Source: Yaniella halotolerans DSM 15476 (lineage in GTDB: Bacteria > Actinomycetota > Actinomycetes > Actinomycetales > Micrococcaceae). From it: a stretch of DNA of 64,000 nt. The notes beneath the pieces were generated by a model. It was not told where the DNA came from. It saw nothing but the letters and a program-made list of their open reading frames with translations, and made no database searches. The stretch lies in the NCBI RefSeq assembly GCF_000420805.1, contig NZ_ATVQ01000005.1:54234-118233 (forward strand). Reading direction: 5' to 3'. Shown here piece by piece: positions 37,587 through 46,900 of this stretch (the first letter of the stretch is position 1; every line of letters starts with the position of its first letter). The translations under genes were made by a program, and so were the position numbers.

Positions 37587-40130
37587 ATGAATGTTCAAAC
37601 AGGGGATGGGTTTCGAATGGCCGGAATGAGTCAAAGAGATATGACTCAACTTCGTCGAGAAGATCTACTTGACGATTATTGGAAGATATCAAAGCGCCGA
37701 AAAGGTGCGCTCGTCGCAACAGCATTGAGGACCCGTTCCATGAGTATGCGGGACATCCTGGTGCATGGTGCGGTGAAGAACGCGAGTAGTTCGGCAGAAC
37801 TGAAACAACTAGTTTTCAGTGGTTCTCTGACCTCGGAAGATATTAAAAGTATTGAGGGTTTTGCTGACCTTGGCCGGTTGATCCTTCTACAGGATATACA
37901 TGAGGACGATAAAATCTTTGGTGAGAAGGTTTTGAAATTCGCCTTAGCATGTTCTTCAGGTCAAAAGTTGTCGAGGAAGAATTCTCTTGCTCTTATTCAG
38001 CATCTCATCTCATCGGGTAACGCGCATGAAGCGCAGGAGGTGCTCGAACTTCACAGGGGTATTGATTCCGATTATTTCAATTATCTCGAAGCGGAACTCA
38101 ATAACCCGTTTACGCTTGGCAACGAAGATACATCAGAACGATGGCTCAAGCAGTTCAATCGTATGTTCGTCGATAACGATTTAGCGCCAATTTTGATTGA
38201 AGGGGACGCTGATTCGGCACCGTTTGACCGTTTGAAGTCCGTTCCTGATGCTGAAAATATTATGAACGAGGCTGCGGCGCGACCACTGGTAACTGTAGTT
38301 CTTACCGCCTATAGGCCGGATGAAACTTCGCTTCGGACCTCAGTTCGTTCCATATTGAACCAAACCTGGGAAAATTTGGAACTGATAATAGTCAATGACG
38401 CGTCGGGTCCGGAATTTGAAAGCATATTCGCTCGCATTCAAGACTTAGATGCACGCATCCAAATTGTCCACTCAGCGACGAACCAAGGAACTTATGTTTC
38501 ACGAAATATCGGATTCGCTCTGGCGCGTGGGGAGTTTATTACCGGACAGGATGACGACGACTGGTCTCATCCGGAAAGAATAGCTCGCCAAATCCAATAT
38601 TTGGACGATAACCCGAATGCAATTGGGTGTAGGGTCACGGCTGTGCGTTGTGACGAAGTTTTGAGTCGCGTTCGTCCAGGTTATTCCCCGCTGGGGGAAA
38701 ATGCTTCGTCACTCATGATCCGGAGAGAGGGCTACGAGGCGGCCGGAGATTACCTCGAGGCGCGAAAGGCCGCTGATACTGAGTACTATTTTCGCGTGAT
38801 GGAAGTGACGGGGCGGCCGATGGGCAGGGTGTGGGCACCCCTCACAATCATTCGCATTTTATCCGATTCATTGTCACGTGGTGATTTTTCGCCAGGTTGG
38901 AAGCATTCTGCGCGTCGGAGTTTTCGATCATCATACGAGTTCTGGCATCGCACTAAAGCGCCCCATGAAATGAAAATAAGGGGAGGAACACAGCCATTCG
39001 TAAAAGTGCCGAGACGTTTTTTGGCTCCTAACGCCACGGTTCCCTCGTCTAAGCTGGATGTGGTTTTTGCGGGGAACTGGGAGAAATTAGGTGGTCCTCA
39101 AAAATCGATGTTGGAAGAAATTGAGGCGCTCGTTGATGCCGGCTACCGTGTTGGTGTCATGAATCTTGAAGCTGCTCGATTCATGACAAATGATATACAA
39201 GTGCCACTCAACCCACACATACAAGGGCTAATTAATGATGGGTATGTTGATGAGGTTCTCTATGATGACCCGGTACACGTTCGGCTTTTGATCCTCAGAT
39301 ATCCACCCATCCTCCAGTTCTTCACCGCGGACACAACTGGACTTGAAGTTGATTCTATGGTGATCCTTGCGAATCAGGCCCCTTCCGAACAAGACGGCCA
39401 AGATATACGTTACTTAGTTCACGATTGTCATGCGAATGCTAGGAACGCCTTTGGGGTAGAACCTGTTTGGGTACCGCAAGGTCCTCAAGTGCGCCGGTCC
39501 CTTGAGCACTACTTGACTTCGCCGGTACTATCCGAGGTTGATTTCCCCGGTATTCTGAATATCGACTCTTGGTGGCATGACCGTCGCTGGCATAGGAGCC
39601 TTACACCTGTTGTTGGACGTCATTCGCGAGATGACTCAATGAAATGGCCGGAGGACGAAAGTACGCTTCGGGAACTGTACCGGGTCGATGGTTCTTATGA
39701 CGTAAGAATCATGGGCGGGGTAAAAAGTCCCCTAAAAGTGTTAAAGATGGGCCAGGCCTTGACAGGTTGGACAGTATATGAGGCAAACGAAATCGCTGTC
39801 AAGAATTTTTTGCATTCTTTAGACTACTTTGTTTACTACCAACATAGCGAAGCGATTGAGGCTTTTGGACGTGCCATACTGGAAGCTCTGGCCTCTGGAG
39901 TCGTCGTAATACTTCCCAAAAAATTCAGTGAAGTTTTTGGAGATGCAGCGTTATATGCGAATCCCGGAGACGTAGGAACGGTCATTCAGGCGCTCCATTC
40001 GGACTTTTCTGAGTATAAGAAACAAATAGATAAAGCATATACGGTATTAGATACTTACTTCAGCTATCGGTCCTACGTCAATAAAATAGAAGGACTTTTG
40101 AATGCGCTTGTTGAGCAGGAGGAAAGATGA
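37587..40130 (+). CDS. Large glycosyltransferase C: third, more divergent paralogue
   Basis: The 847-residue protein shares the same plan: a helical N-terminus, a GT2 domain from about 234 (VTVVLTAYRPDETSLRTSVR) with ELIIVNDASGPEFES, TYVSRNIGFALARGE and QDDDDWSHPERI near 321, then a C-terminal GT-B-like half starting near KLDVVFAGNWEKLGGPQKS and ending with EAFGRAILEALASGVVVILP. It has lost the NRGGD motif of copies A and B in favour of KAADTEYYFRV. The start is taken at ATG 37587; in-frame ATGs at 37617 and 37626 are alternatives. The stop overlaps the next gene by 4 bases (ATGA). Confidence 0.8.
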   Translation: MNVQTGDGFRMAGMSQRDMTQLRREDLLDDYWKISKRRKGALVATALRTRSMSMRDILVHGAVKNASSSAELKQLVFSGSLTSEDIKSIEGFADLGRLILLQDIHEDDKIFGEKVLKFALACSSGQKLSRKNSLALIQHLISSGNAHEAQEVLELHRGIDSDYFNYLEAELNNPFTLGNEDTSERWLKQFNRMFVDNDLAPILIEGDADSAPFDRLKSVPDAENIMNEAAARPLVTVVLTAYRPDETSLRTSVRSILNQTWENLELIIVNDASGPEFESIFARIQDLDARIQIVHSATNQGTYVSRNIGFALARGEFITGQDDDDWSHPERIARQIQYLDDNPNAIGCRVTAVRCDEVLSRVRPGYSPLGENASSLMIRREGYEAAGDYLEARKAADTEYYFRVMEVTGRPMGRVWAPLTIIRILSDSLSRGDFSPGWKHSARRSFRSSYEFWHRTKAPHEMKIRGGTQPFVKVPRRFLAPNATVPSSKLDVVFAGNWEKLGGPQKSMLEEIEALVDAGYRVGVMNLEAARFMTNDIQVPLNPHIQGLINDGYVDEVLYDDPVHVRLLILRYPPILQFFTADTTGLEVDSMVILANQAPSEQDGQDIRYLVHDCHANARNAFGVEPVWVPQGPQVRRSLEHYLTSPVLSEVDFPGILNIDSWWHDRRWHRSLTPVVGRHSRDDSMKWPEDESTLRELYRVDGSYDVRIMGGVKSPLKVLKMGQALTGWTVYEANEIAVKNFLHSLDYFVYYQHSEAIEAFGRAILEALASGVVVILPKKFSEVFGDAALYANPGDVGTVIQALHSDFSEYKKQIDKAYTVLDTYFSYRSYVNKIEGLLNALVEQEER

Positions 40131-40540
40131 CTAGACGCGATATGCTCTTTTTCGGGCTTGGGACATTAGTAGCATGTATAGGCGTCATTGCGTCTTTGCT
40201 CGGATCTAAAATTATCGGGATAGTCGCTACCCTTGTTATAGGAAGTCTCATTCTAGTTCTGCTCCTGTTGCAACGTAAGCAAATGGCAGCGATGCAGCAG
40301 AGAACGCTTGGAATTCTTAGGAAAGTAAACTCCGGATACGAGATTGTATCGGCTTTGACTCAGCCGCAGAGCGAACAGCATCTAAGTAAAAAGGAAGTTG
40401 GCGAGGCGCTGCAAGTCCCAACGAAGAAACTCGTTGGTCTGCTTCAAGCACAACAGATGCAAATTGATGCATTGAGTTCTCAGATCGAACTATTAGATCG
40501 TAGCCGGACCAATTCAGCGAATGACCAATCTGAACTCTGA
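40127..40540 (+). CDS. Small two-TM coiled-coil protein coupled to a glycosyltransferase
   Basis: Not recognised by family. The 137-residue product begins with two membrane helices (DMLFFGLGTLVACIGVIASL and KIIGIVATLVIGSLILVLLL) as a short hairpin. A cytoplasmic coiled-coil part follows (QRKQMAAMQQRTLGILRK, LQAQQMQIDALSSQIELL). Its ATG overlaps the glycosyltransferase stop as ATGA, so it is translated with that gene. A similar arrangement occurs at 48424-48909. A membrane anchor or length-regulating partner for the glycosyltransferase is possible, by analogy only. It ends 77 bases before rimM. Confidence 0.75.
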   Translation: MTRRDMLFFGLGTLVACIGVIASLLGSKIIGIVATLVIGSLILVLLLLQRKQMAAMQQRTLGILRKVNSGYEIVSALTQPQSEQHLSKKEVGEALQVPTKKLVGLLQAQQMQIDALSSQIELLDRSRTNSANDQSEL

Positions 40541-40617
40541 TCACATCGCAGCACGCCTGAACGCCTCTAATACTTACAATCTGGTTTCGTACTTTGAGAA
40601 ATCACAGGAGACACGTA

Positions 40618-41169
40618 ATGCAAGTTGCATCCGAATATTTTGTGCGTGTTGCTCGAATTGGTCGGCCTCACGGTATACGCGGTGAGGTGACGGTTGAGCT
40701 ATTTACCGACTCGCCCGAGACTCGATTCGTAAAAGGCAATGTGTTTTCGGTTCAGACTGATGGTTCTGCCTCAAAGATGTTTCCGGAATTGACGGTCGAG
40801 AAAGCGCGCTGGAACAAGAACATCATGCTGCTCAAGTTCGCTGAGTTCTCAGATCGCAATACCGCCGAGTCGTTGCGAAACAGTGAACTCTACGCTGAGC
40901 CTGAAGAGGCAGATATAGATGAGGACAGTTGGTATGCAGACGACCTCATCGGTCTATCAGTCCACGAGGATGACTTTGAAAACCCGTCTCTGGGTGAAGT
41001 GTCAGGTCTCATAACTGGCGAGGCACAGGACCTGCTCGAAATCCGCTTGACTGATGGTCGTGAAGTCCTGCTCCCATTCGTTGAAGAGATCGTTCCTGAA
41101 ATCGATGAAGAACGCGGCGCGATTGTCATAACCCCACCACCTGGCTTGTTGGAGCTGAATCAAAGCTGA
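40618..41169 (+). CDS. rimM: Ribosome maturation factor RimM
   Basis: RimM helps assemble the 30S head. The 183-residue protein has the N-terminal RimM domain ([20 protein letters not shown]) and the PRC-barrel domain ([16 protein letters not shown], then [20 protein letters not shown]). ATG 40618 is chosen because CACAGGAG lies upstream; an earlier in-frame ATG at 40594 adds MRNHRRHV only. It overlaps trmD by one base (TGATG). Standard for the rpsP-rimM-trmD-rplS group. Confidence 0.96.
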   Translation: MQVASEYFVRVARIGRPHGIRGEVTVELFTDSPETRFVKGNVFSVQTDGSASKMFPELTVEKARWNKNIMLLKFAEFSDRNTAESLRNSELYAEPEEADIDEDSWYADDLIGLSVHEDDFENPSLGEVSGLITGEAQDLLEIRLTDGREVLLPFVEEIVPEIDEERGAIVITPPPGLLELNQS

Positions 41170-41879
41170 TGAGAATAGATGTTGTCAGTATCTTTCCTGA
41201 GTACCTCGAAGCTCTGAACATATCCTTGTTGGGTAAAGCTCAAGACTCTGGCCTACTTGAAATCAATGTTCATGATCTGCGCGATCACACGTTTGACCGT
41301 CACAAGACGGTTGACGATACTCCATACGGTGGTGGTGCCGGCATGGTCATGAAGCCAGAACCTTGGGCGCTAACTCTCGAGGGGATTCTGGAGCAATCGC
41401 CAGTGGAGAGACCTGTGCTCATCGTGCCGACACCTTCCGGGGAGGTGTTTAGTCAGCCTGGTGCTTATGAGCTCGCGGAGTCGGAGCATTTGATCTTTGC
41501 CTGTGGACGTTATGAAGGTATTGATGAACGGATGTTCCATTGGGCGCGCGAACGTTTTGACGTGCGATTGATGTCGCTGGGTGACTATGTGCTCAATGGG
41601 GGAGAAGTTGCCGCGCTAGCAATGATCGAGGCGATCGGTCGTCTGGTCCCAGGGGTTGTGGGAAATCCAGAGTCGCTAGTTGAGGAATCACACAGCGATG
41701 ATGGGTTACTGGAGTATCCCGTCTATACGAAGCCATCGTCCTGGCGAGAGTATGAGGTGCCAGAGATCCTGTTATCTGGGGATCACGCCAGGATTGCTGC
41801 GTGGCGAAAAGAACAACAAGCCGAGCGTACACGTACTCGGCGCCCGGATTTATGGACAAAACATCAAAATATGGCATAA
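41169..41879 (+). CDS. trmD: tRNA (guanine-37-N1)-methyltransferase
   Basis: TrmD methylates G37 of tRNAs with SAM. The 236-residue protein has the trefoil-knot SPOUT fold. Motifs: [14 protein letters not shown] at the start, [31 protein letters not shown] and the SAM-binding [20 protein letters not shown]. The C-terminal substrate helix is present. The start overlaps the rimM stop by one base. A promoter for rplS lies inside its last codons. Confidence 0.97.
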   Translation: MRIDVVSIFPEYLEALNISLLGKAQDSGLLEINVHDLRDHTFDRHKTVDDTPYGGGAGMVMKPEPWALTLEGILEQSPVERPVLIVPTPSGEVFSQPGAYELAESEHLIFACGRYEGIDERMFHWARERFDVRLMSLGDYVLNGGEVAALAMIEAIGRLVPGVVGNPESLVEESHSDDGLLEYPVYTKPSSWREYEVPEILLSGDHARIAAWRKEQQAERTRTRRPDLWTKHQNMA

Positions 41880-41880
41880 T
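41853..41880 (+). promoter_or_regulatory. Candidate promoter for rplS
   Basis: TGGACA (41853-41858) and CATAAT (41875-41880) are separated by 16 bases at the very end of trmD. The 165-base leader that follows has short complementary stretches (GTGCAA near 41900 with TTGCAC near 41962) but no leader family I can name. A separate promoter would fit the gap between trmD and rplS. Confidence 0.5.
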
Positions 41881-42045
41881 AGCCAGTTGTGCCTAATGGG
41901 TGTGCAATCTGCCGTGGGGGATTGGCTCGCCAACGTTGGGCGCCGGGGAAGTAACTCGTGTTGCACCTCGAAATCTACAACCGCAAGCCGTAGTGCTTGC
42001 TGATGTATGTGGGCGACCTGCGGCGATCCACTAGGAGTAGACTCC

Positions 42046-42390
42046 ATGAATCTTATTGATCAGCTGAATCAGAAGACCGTCCGTGACGACGTCCCAGACT
42101 TTCGTCCTGGTGACACCGTTGCTGTTCACGTGAACATTGTTGAAGGTAAAACTCAGCGTATTCAGGTTTTCGAAGGCTATGTATTGGCCCGCCAGGGTAC
42201 CGGCGTTTCTGAAACCTTCACTGTTCGTAAAACTTCGTTCGGTGTAGGCATTGAGCGTCAGTTCCCAGTGCACTCGCCAATCATCGACAAGATCGAAGTT
42301 AAGAAACGCGGTCACGTTCGTCGTGCCAAGCTCTACTACATGCGCGAGCGTAGTGGTAAGGCTGCACGTATTCCGGAAAAGCGTAACTAA
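42046..42390 (+). CDS. rplS: 50S ribosomal protein L19
   Basis: The 114-residue protein has all L19 features: [78 protein letters not shown] and the ending [21 protein letters not shown] 42046 is set by AGGAG nine bases upstream; the frame could extend to 42007 without family support. L19 lies at the 30S-50S interface. A strong hairpin follows at 42425. Confidence 0.97.
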   Translation: MNLIDQLNQKTVRDDVPDFRPGDTVAVHVNIVEGKTQRIQVFEGYVLARQGTGVSETFTVRKTSFGVGIERQFPVHSPIIDKIEVKKRGHVRRAKLYYMRERSGKAARIPEKRN

Positions 42391-42404
42391 CTGCTAACGC
42401 AGTC

Positions 42405-43055
42405 GTGACGAAATCGTCATCACCACAGCGGGCCGGGCATTCTTCTATGAGTGCCCGGCCCGCTGTTGGTCTTAACCGATGGATGCTACTGGCGCTGATA
42501 CTGGTCGTTCTTGCCGTGGCCGCTGTTTTTGGGCTGCGCGCCTATCACCTAAATACCTATACCATTCCATCGGCTTCCATGCTTCCGGGATTGCAAGTCG
42601 GGGATCGTATTGAGATTGACCCCGATGCGTATCAAGATGCCGTGCCGCAGCGTGGTGATGTTGTGGTGTTTGACGGTGCCGGGAGCTTCACACCCTATGA
42701 ATCAGAGACCACGCTAAAGCGCGTCCGTGATGGAGCACTTGGTTTAGTTGGTATCACGCCTGAGCAAAATGCTGTGGTGAAACGGGTTGTCGGTGTCGAA
42801 GGCGATACCGTGGAATGCTGTGACGATGAAGGACGGTTAGTCGTCAACGCAGAAGCGCTCAATGAGCCGTATCTGGCGGAACCTGACCGTCCAGCCTCAC
42901 AGAGTCCCTTCAACGTAGAAGTCCCAGACAATCGGGTTTTTCTGCTGGGGGATAACCGTTATGACTCTATCGACTCACGGTCCCTGCTCGGAGCTCCGGG
43001 CGGGGGTATGATTCAGATGGATAAGATTTATGGACCGGTGAAAGCAATACGATGA
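42405..43055 (+). CDS. lepB: Signal peptidase I (first of two)
   Basis: This type I signal peptidase (S26) cleaves signal peptides outside the membrane. One N-terminal membrane helix (WMLLALILVVLAVAAVFGL) precedes the catalytic TIPSASMLPGL (Ser58 from GTG 42405) and the lysine in AVVKRVVGVEGDTV. Box E is FLLGDNRYDSIDSR. The 216-residue length is normal for actinobacteria. The start is uncertain: the first 14 codons from GTG 42405 read through the left half of a terminator-like hairpin, and ATG 42447 or ATG 42483 are alternatives; none has a good ribosome site. It overlaps the second lepB by 4 bases. Confidence 0.92.
   Translation: MTKSSSPQRAGHSSMSARPAVGLNRWMLLALILVVLAVAAVFGLRAYHLNTYTIPSASMLPGLQVGDRIEIDPDAYQDAVPQRGDVVVFDGAGSFTPYESETTLKRVRDGALGLVGITPEQNAVVKRVVGVEGDTVECCDDEGRLVVNAEALNEPYLAEPDRPASQSPFNVEVPDNRVFLLGDNRYDSIDSRSLLGAPGGGMIQMDKIYGPVKAIR
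42425..42466 (+). terminator. 15-bp hairpin after rplS, overlapping the lepB 5' end
   Basis: ACAGCGGGCCGGGCA (42425-42439) pairs perfectly with TGCCCGGCCCGCTGT (42452-42466) around a 12-base loop, followed by TGGTCTT. It sits 35 bases after rplS and looks like its terminator, though the T tract is weak. It lies inside the possible first codons of lepB, so it may instead attenuate lepB. Confidence 0.65.
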
Positions 43056-43747
43056 CAGTAGAAAATACAGGCCGCAGACCCAGGAAACGCCGCGGCGGCT
43101 TCTTGGGCGGGATGAAAGAAATCCTGCTCATCCTTGCGATCGCCATTGTGGTGTCGTTTGTGATTAGGACCTTCTTCTTTCGAGCCTTTTTGATCCCATC
43201 TGGCTCTATGGAAAACACGCTGCAGGTCAACGACCGTATCTTCGTCAATCTCATGGTTGATGGAGAGGAGCAGTTGGAACGCGGCGATGTGATCGTATTC
43301 GAAGACCACCAAGGTTGGCTGCCGCCCTCTGAGAGTGACCCGAACCCGTTCTTGCAGGCACTGGAATTTGTTGGACTGTATCCTTCGACTTCTGAACAGC
43401 ACTTGGTAAAACGGATCATCGGGATGCCAGGGGACCACGTGACAGTTCAGCCAGAAACACGTCAACTGGTTGTCAACGGCGAGGCTATTGACGAGCCATA
43501 TCTGGCGCCCGGAAGTACCGCCTCCGACATTGATTTTGAAGTGACCGTCCCCGAAGGACAACTTTGGATGATGGGTGATCACCGCGATGCCTCGGGCGAC
43601 TCGCGCGCTCACATGGATGGCCCAAATGACGGTTTCGTCAACATCGATCATGTGGTGGGACGAGCGGAAGTTATCGCTTGGCCGATCGATCGGTGGGGTG
43701 ATGCGGGTTCAAAGGATGAACCATTTGCTGAGGTACCTGAACCGTAA
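43052..43747 (+). CDS. lepB: Signal peptidase I (second of two)
   Basis: The 231-residue S26 peptidase has a basic N-terminus (RRPRKRRGGFLGGMKE), one membrane helix (ILLILAIAIVVSFVIRTFFF), catalytic LIPSGSMENTLQVNDRIFV and lysine in HLVKRIIGMPGDHV, plus MMGDHRDASGDSR. It differs clearly from the upstream copy, so the pair is an old tandem duplication; paired signal peptidases are known in actinobacteria. Overlaps: ATGA with the first lepB, and one base with rnhB (TAATG). Confidence 0.95.
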   Translation: MTVENTGRRPRKRRGGFLGGMKEILLILAIAIVVSFVIRTFFFRAFLIPSGSMENTLQVNDRIFVNLMVDGEEQLERGDVIVFEDHQGWLPPSESDPNPFLQALEFVGLYPSTSEQHLVKRIIGMPGDHVTVQPETRQLVVNGEAIDEPYLAPGSTASDIDFEVTVPEGQLWMMGDHRDASGDSRAHMDGPNDGFVNIDHVVGRAEVIAWPIDRWGDAGSKDEPFAEVPEP

Positions 43748-44427
43748 TGCAGGCACCTGATCTTGCGATTGAATCCCAACTAGCACACACCTGTGGTGGG
43801 ACGGTTATTGCCGGCATGGATGAAGTCGGCCGTGGAGCTCTCGCCGGGCCTGTAGCTGTCGGCGTAGCTGCCGTGGATATAGCGGTGGCTGTTCCGCTGG
43901 AAGGCCTCAAGGACTCCAAGAAGCTCACCGCATTGCAACGTGAGCGCATGACTTTAGCCATCCCTGCATGGGCTATCACGGCTGTGGGCTTTGCCTCAGC
44001 AGAAGAGATCGACACGCACGGACTCTCGGCAGCACTGGGCCTAGCTGGTCGACGCGCCTGGCATGAGTTAGTAGAAGTCTCTGGAAGTGCTCCACATGGA
44101 TTGGTACTTGACGGCAACACGCAATGGTTACAGACAGCGCCCCAGACGCTGTGTGAGGCGCTTTCCCCGATGGAGGCGCACACTGTGCTGCAAACTAAAG
44201 CCGATGCGCTGTGCTCGACCGTGTCGGCTGCGGCCATTACCGCCAAAGTGGCACGCGATGCACTCATGGTCGAACTCGCCCAGCAGTATCCTGACTATGG
44301 CTGGGATCGAAATAAGGGCTATGGTTCTGCTGCTCATCGAGAATCGCTCACAACGCTGGGTGTAACCGAATATCATCGTCGCTCTTGGAACCTTGTGCCT
44401 GACCAGTTGCAACCTCGTTTGTTGTAA
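43747..44427 (+). CDS. rnhB: Ribonuclease HII
   Basis: RNase HII cuts RNA in RNA-DNA hybrids and starts ribonucleotide excision. The 226-residue protein has the catalytic acids in IAGMDEVGRGALAGPVAV and in LVLDGNTQWL, plus LKDSKKLTALQRERM and SVSAAAITAKVARDALM, then WDRNKGYGSAAH. The order lepB-rnhB-DUF2469 is conserved in actinobacteria. Start overlaps the lepB stop by one base. Confidence 0.95.
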   Translation: MQAPDLAIESQLAHTCGGTVIAGMDEVGRGALAGPVAVGVAAVDIAVAVPLEGLKDSKKLTALQRERMTLAIPAWAITAVGFASAEEIDTHGLSAALGLAGRRAWHELVEVSGSAPHGLVLDGNTQWLQTAPQTLCEALSPMEAHTVLQTKADALCSTVSAAAITAKVARDALMVELAQQYPDYGWDRNKGYGSAAHRESLTTLGVTEYHRRSWNLVPDQLQPRLL

Positions 44428-44469
44428 CCGATGTCCCGTTGGCGAGCCGAACCAACTACGATGTGAGGC

Positions 44470-44814
44470 ATGACTGATCGCGATGATGAGTTAGCCCAGT
44501 ACGCGGCTGACCAAGAATTAAACCTGTACCGAGAGTACCGGGACGTGGTCGGGCTATTTCGATACATCGTCGAGACGGATCGGCGATTCTACCTAGCTAA
44601 CTCGGTTGAAATGGTTACCCATGATGAAACCGGCGATACCTACTTCGAACTCCTGCTCGATGATGCATGGGTCTGGGATGTTTTCCGTTCCTCACGGTTT
44701 ATCCAGCGAGCGCGGATCTTGAGTTTTCGAGATATCAATATTGAAGAGCTCCCCAATCGTGAGGATTCGACAATGCCGGCAGACGGGCCACACGTGCCAC
44801 CGTTGTCCGACTAA
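44470..44814 (+). CDS. DUF2469 family protein
   Basis: The 114-residue product is a near-standard DUF2469: a charged start (DRDDELAQYAADQELNLYRE), then VVGLFRYIVETDRRFYLANS and a DDAWVWDVFRSSRF block. Function is unknown; the family is confined to actinobacteria and usually follows rnhB. GAGG precedes ATG 44470 at suitable spacing. Confidence 0.92.
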   Translation: MTDRDDELAQYAADQELNLYREYRDVVGLFRYIVETDRRFYLANSVEMVTHDETGDTYFELLLDDAWVWDVFRSSRFIQRARILSFRDINIEELPNREDSTMPADGPHVPPLSD

Positions 44815-44927
44815 TCAGCCTGTCGGTTTTCGGCTCGTTGGCTTCTTACGGGGTTATCCACATTCGATAGCTCGGCGCTGCACTGAATTTGCAGAGTCGG
44901 TAAGACTATCAGTGGAGGTGAGGCCAC

Positions 44928-45308
44928 ATGACATTCAACCCCTCACAACCAACTGCACAGGCAGTTGGAATATATGGCGAAGATATCGCCGTGGATGCTC
45001 TAGCAGCAGCTGGATATCAAATCCTGGAACGCAATTGGTCGGCTGATGCCGGTGAAGTCGATGTTATTGCTTATCACCGTCACCATCTTGTTGCCATAGA
45101 AATCAAAACCCGGGCCGGCCGAGATTTTGGTGACCCCATTGCAACAGTGACACCAAGGCAACTGCGTCGAGTGCAGCGAGGTTTGCTGCACTATAAGCGC
45201 TCCGTGTACCCCAAGTATGCTCACACACCGATACGCGTTGATGTAGTAGGTGTGCTGGTGGATCGCGACGGGGAGACAACGGCAGAACTACTCCAGGACG
45301 TGTCCTAA
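44928..45308 (+). CDS. yraN: UPF0102 family endonuclease-like protein (YraN)
   Basis: The 126-residue product has the Holliday-resolvase-like nuclease core: GEDIAVDALAAAGYQILERN, GEVDVIAYHRHHLVAIEIKT, with the D-ExK metal site. GGAGG lies upstream of ATG 44928. The stop overlaps yifB by one base. A role in recombination or transformation is suggested by its fixed position before yifB and dprA, not proven. Confidence 0.92.
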   Translation: MTFNPSQPTAQAVGIYGEDIAVDALAAAGYQILERNWSADAGEVDVIAYHRHHLVAIEIKTRAGRDFGDPIATVTPRQLRRVQRGLLHYKRSVYPKYAHTPIRVDVVGVLVDRDGETTAELLQDVS

Positions 45309-46900
45309 TGGAACCAACCCCACAGGCACCGGTTGTCCTCAACATGCACTCGGCCACCAGGATCGGGAGAAGCTACAGCGTTGCCCTCACCGGTATGAAG
45401 GGCCAGCTCGTTTCAGTAGAAGCAGACATCGGCAATGCGCTGCCAGGCTTCACGCTGCTGGGACTGCCCGATCAATCTTTACAAGAGGCCAAGGATCGCA
45501 TCCGCGCGGCCGCACGAAACTCTGGCCTCAACCTGACACGTCGGCACCTAACCGTCAATTTAACGCCAGCATCAATCCATAAACGAGGATCGCTCTTTGA
45601 CCTAGCCATCCTTATGGCAGCCTGGGGAGCGGACTATGCAGTCCAGCAAGAGACCGGGCCAGTATTCTTAGCAGCGCTAGGACTCGATGGCTCACTCCAA
45701 TCAGCTCCCGGTATTCTTCCGGCCGTCATCGCAGCGGTGGAAGCCGGCCATACGGACATCATCGTGGCAAAATCATCCCAAAGCCAAGCTCAGTTGGTAC
45801 CTGGGGCAGTCGTGCACGCCTACCAACACGTTACCGAGGTTGCTCACGCTTTTGGTGCTCCGATAGAGCCTCTACCCCAAGCAATTCCCGCGGCACATTC
45901 GGTAGCCAGACAAGAAACACCAGAACAAGTGGTCGACTTAGCTGAAATTCACGGCCAACATGAAGCCCGTTGGGCGTTAGAAATCGCCGCGGCCGGAGGT
46001 CACAATCTGCTCCTGCTTGGACCACCGGGTGCCGGCAAAACAATGCTCGCCCAGCGACTACCGACCATCATGCCGGCAATGGATACATCCATAGCGCTAG
46101 AACAGGCTGCGATTCGTTCACTTTCGCAGGGCTACGACACCGTCACCACTTTGCCGACAAGGCCTCCCTTTCAAACGCCTCATCATGCGGCAACTGTCAG
46201 TGCACTCCTAGGAGGCGGTTCAGGCGCTGTCCGCCCCGGAGCGGTATCAATGGCGCATGGGGGAGTATTGTTCTTGGACGAGGCTGCAGAATTCAAACGG
46301 CCTGTATTGGATACACTTCGCCAACCCCTAGAGACCGGTAAGGTGATGCTTCACAGAGCAAAACACACTGTTGAGTTTCCGGCTTCATTCCAACTCGTAC
46401 TCGCAACGAACCCGTGTCCCTGTGGTTATGGTTACGGTACAGGTAAAGCGTGTAGCTGCACGTCCCTGCAACGCAGACGCTACGCCGCAAAGCTCTCGGG
46501 CCCTTTACTTGACCGGGTCGACTTACAAGTCACCGTCGAACCCGTGACATCCCAGCACCTGAGGGCCACGAGCTCAGCAGAATCGTCAGCAGTCGTCGCC
46601 GCACGCGTGGCTCAAGCAGTGAAACGTGCACAACAAAGACTTGCACCTTATGGGTTTCGCCGGAACCACCAAGTACCCTTGAAACTATTTAGCGAGCCAG
46701 AGCTGCAAATAGCGGACACGGGACGACGGAACCTGGAAGACGCCCTAGATGCTCAGCAAATTTCCGCGCGAGGCTTCGGACGTATCTTGCGCGTTGCGTG
46801 GACCATTGCAGATCTGCTCGGCTCAAAGCGCCCAACGGCTGAGCATATTGATATGGCCCTGTATCTCAGGCTCAACACAGGTGGTGGTAACCATGTGTGA
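45308..46900 (+). CDS. yifB: YifB/ComM-family AAA+ ATPase
   Basis: The 530-residue protein has an N-terminal Lon-like/S5 fold domain (about 35-180), then a magnesium-chelatase-type AAA+ domain: Walker A GPPGAGKTMLAQRLP and Walker B GGVLFLDEAAEF. A cysteine cluster, NPCPCGYGYGTGKACSCT, and the C-terminal Mg-chelatase domain follow. ComM is a helicase that promotes branch migration in transformation in some bacteria. It overlaps dprA by eight bases. Confidence 0.94.
   Translation: MEPTPQAPVVLNMHSATRIGRSYSVALTGMKGQLVSVEADIGNALPGFTLLGLPDQSLQEAKDRIRAAARNSGLNLTRRHLTVNLTPASIHKRGSLFDLAILMAAWGADYAVQQETGPVFLAALGLDGSLQSAPGILPAVIAAVEAGHTDIIVAKSSQSQAQLVPGAVVHAYQHVTEVAHAFGAPIEPLPQAIPAAHSVARQETPEQVVDLAEIHGQHEARWALEIAAAGGHNLLLLGPPGAGKTMLAQRLPTIMPAMDTSIALEQAAIRSLSQGYDTVTTLPTRPPFQTPHHAATVSALLGGGSGAVRPGAVSMAHGGVLFLDEAAEFKRPVLDTLRQPLETGKVMLHRAKHTVEFPASFQLVLATNPCPCGYGYGTGKACSCTSLQRRRYAAKLSGPLLDRVDLQVTVEPVTSQHLRATSSAESSAVVAARVAQAVKRAQQRLAPYGFRRNHQVPLKLFSEPELQIADTGRRNLEDALDAQQISARGFGRILRVAWTIADLLGSKRPTAEHIDMALYLRLNTGGGNHV

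Noticed and set aside
41881..42045. L19 autoregulatory leader
   Set aside because: Only short complementary stretches are visible; no match to a leader structure I can name.
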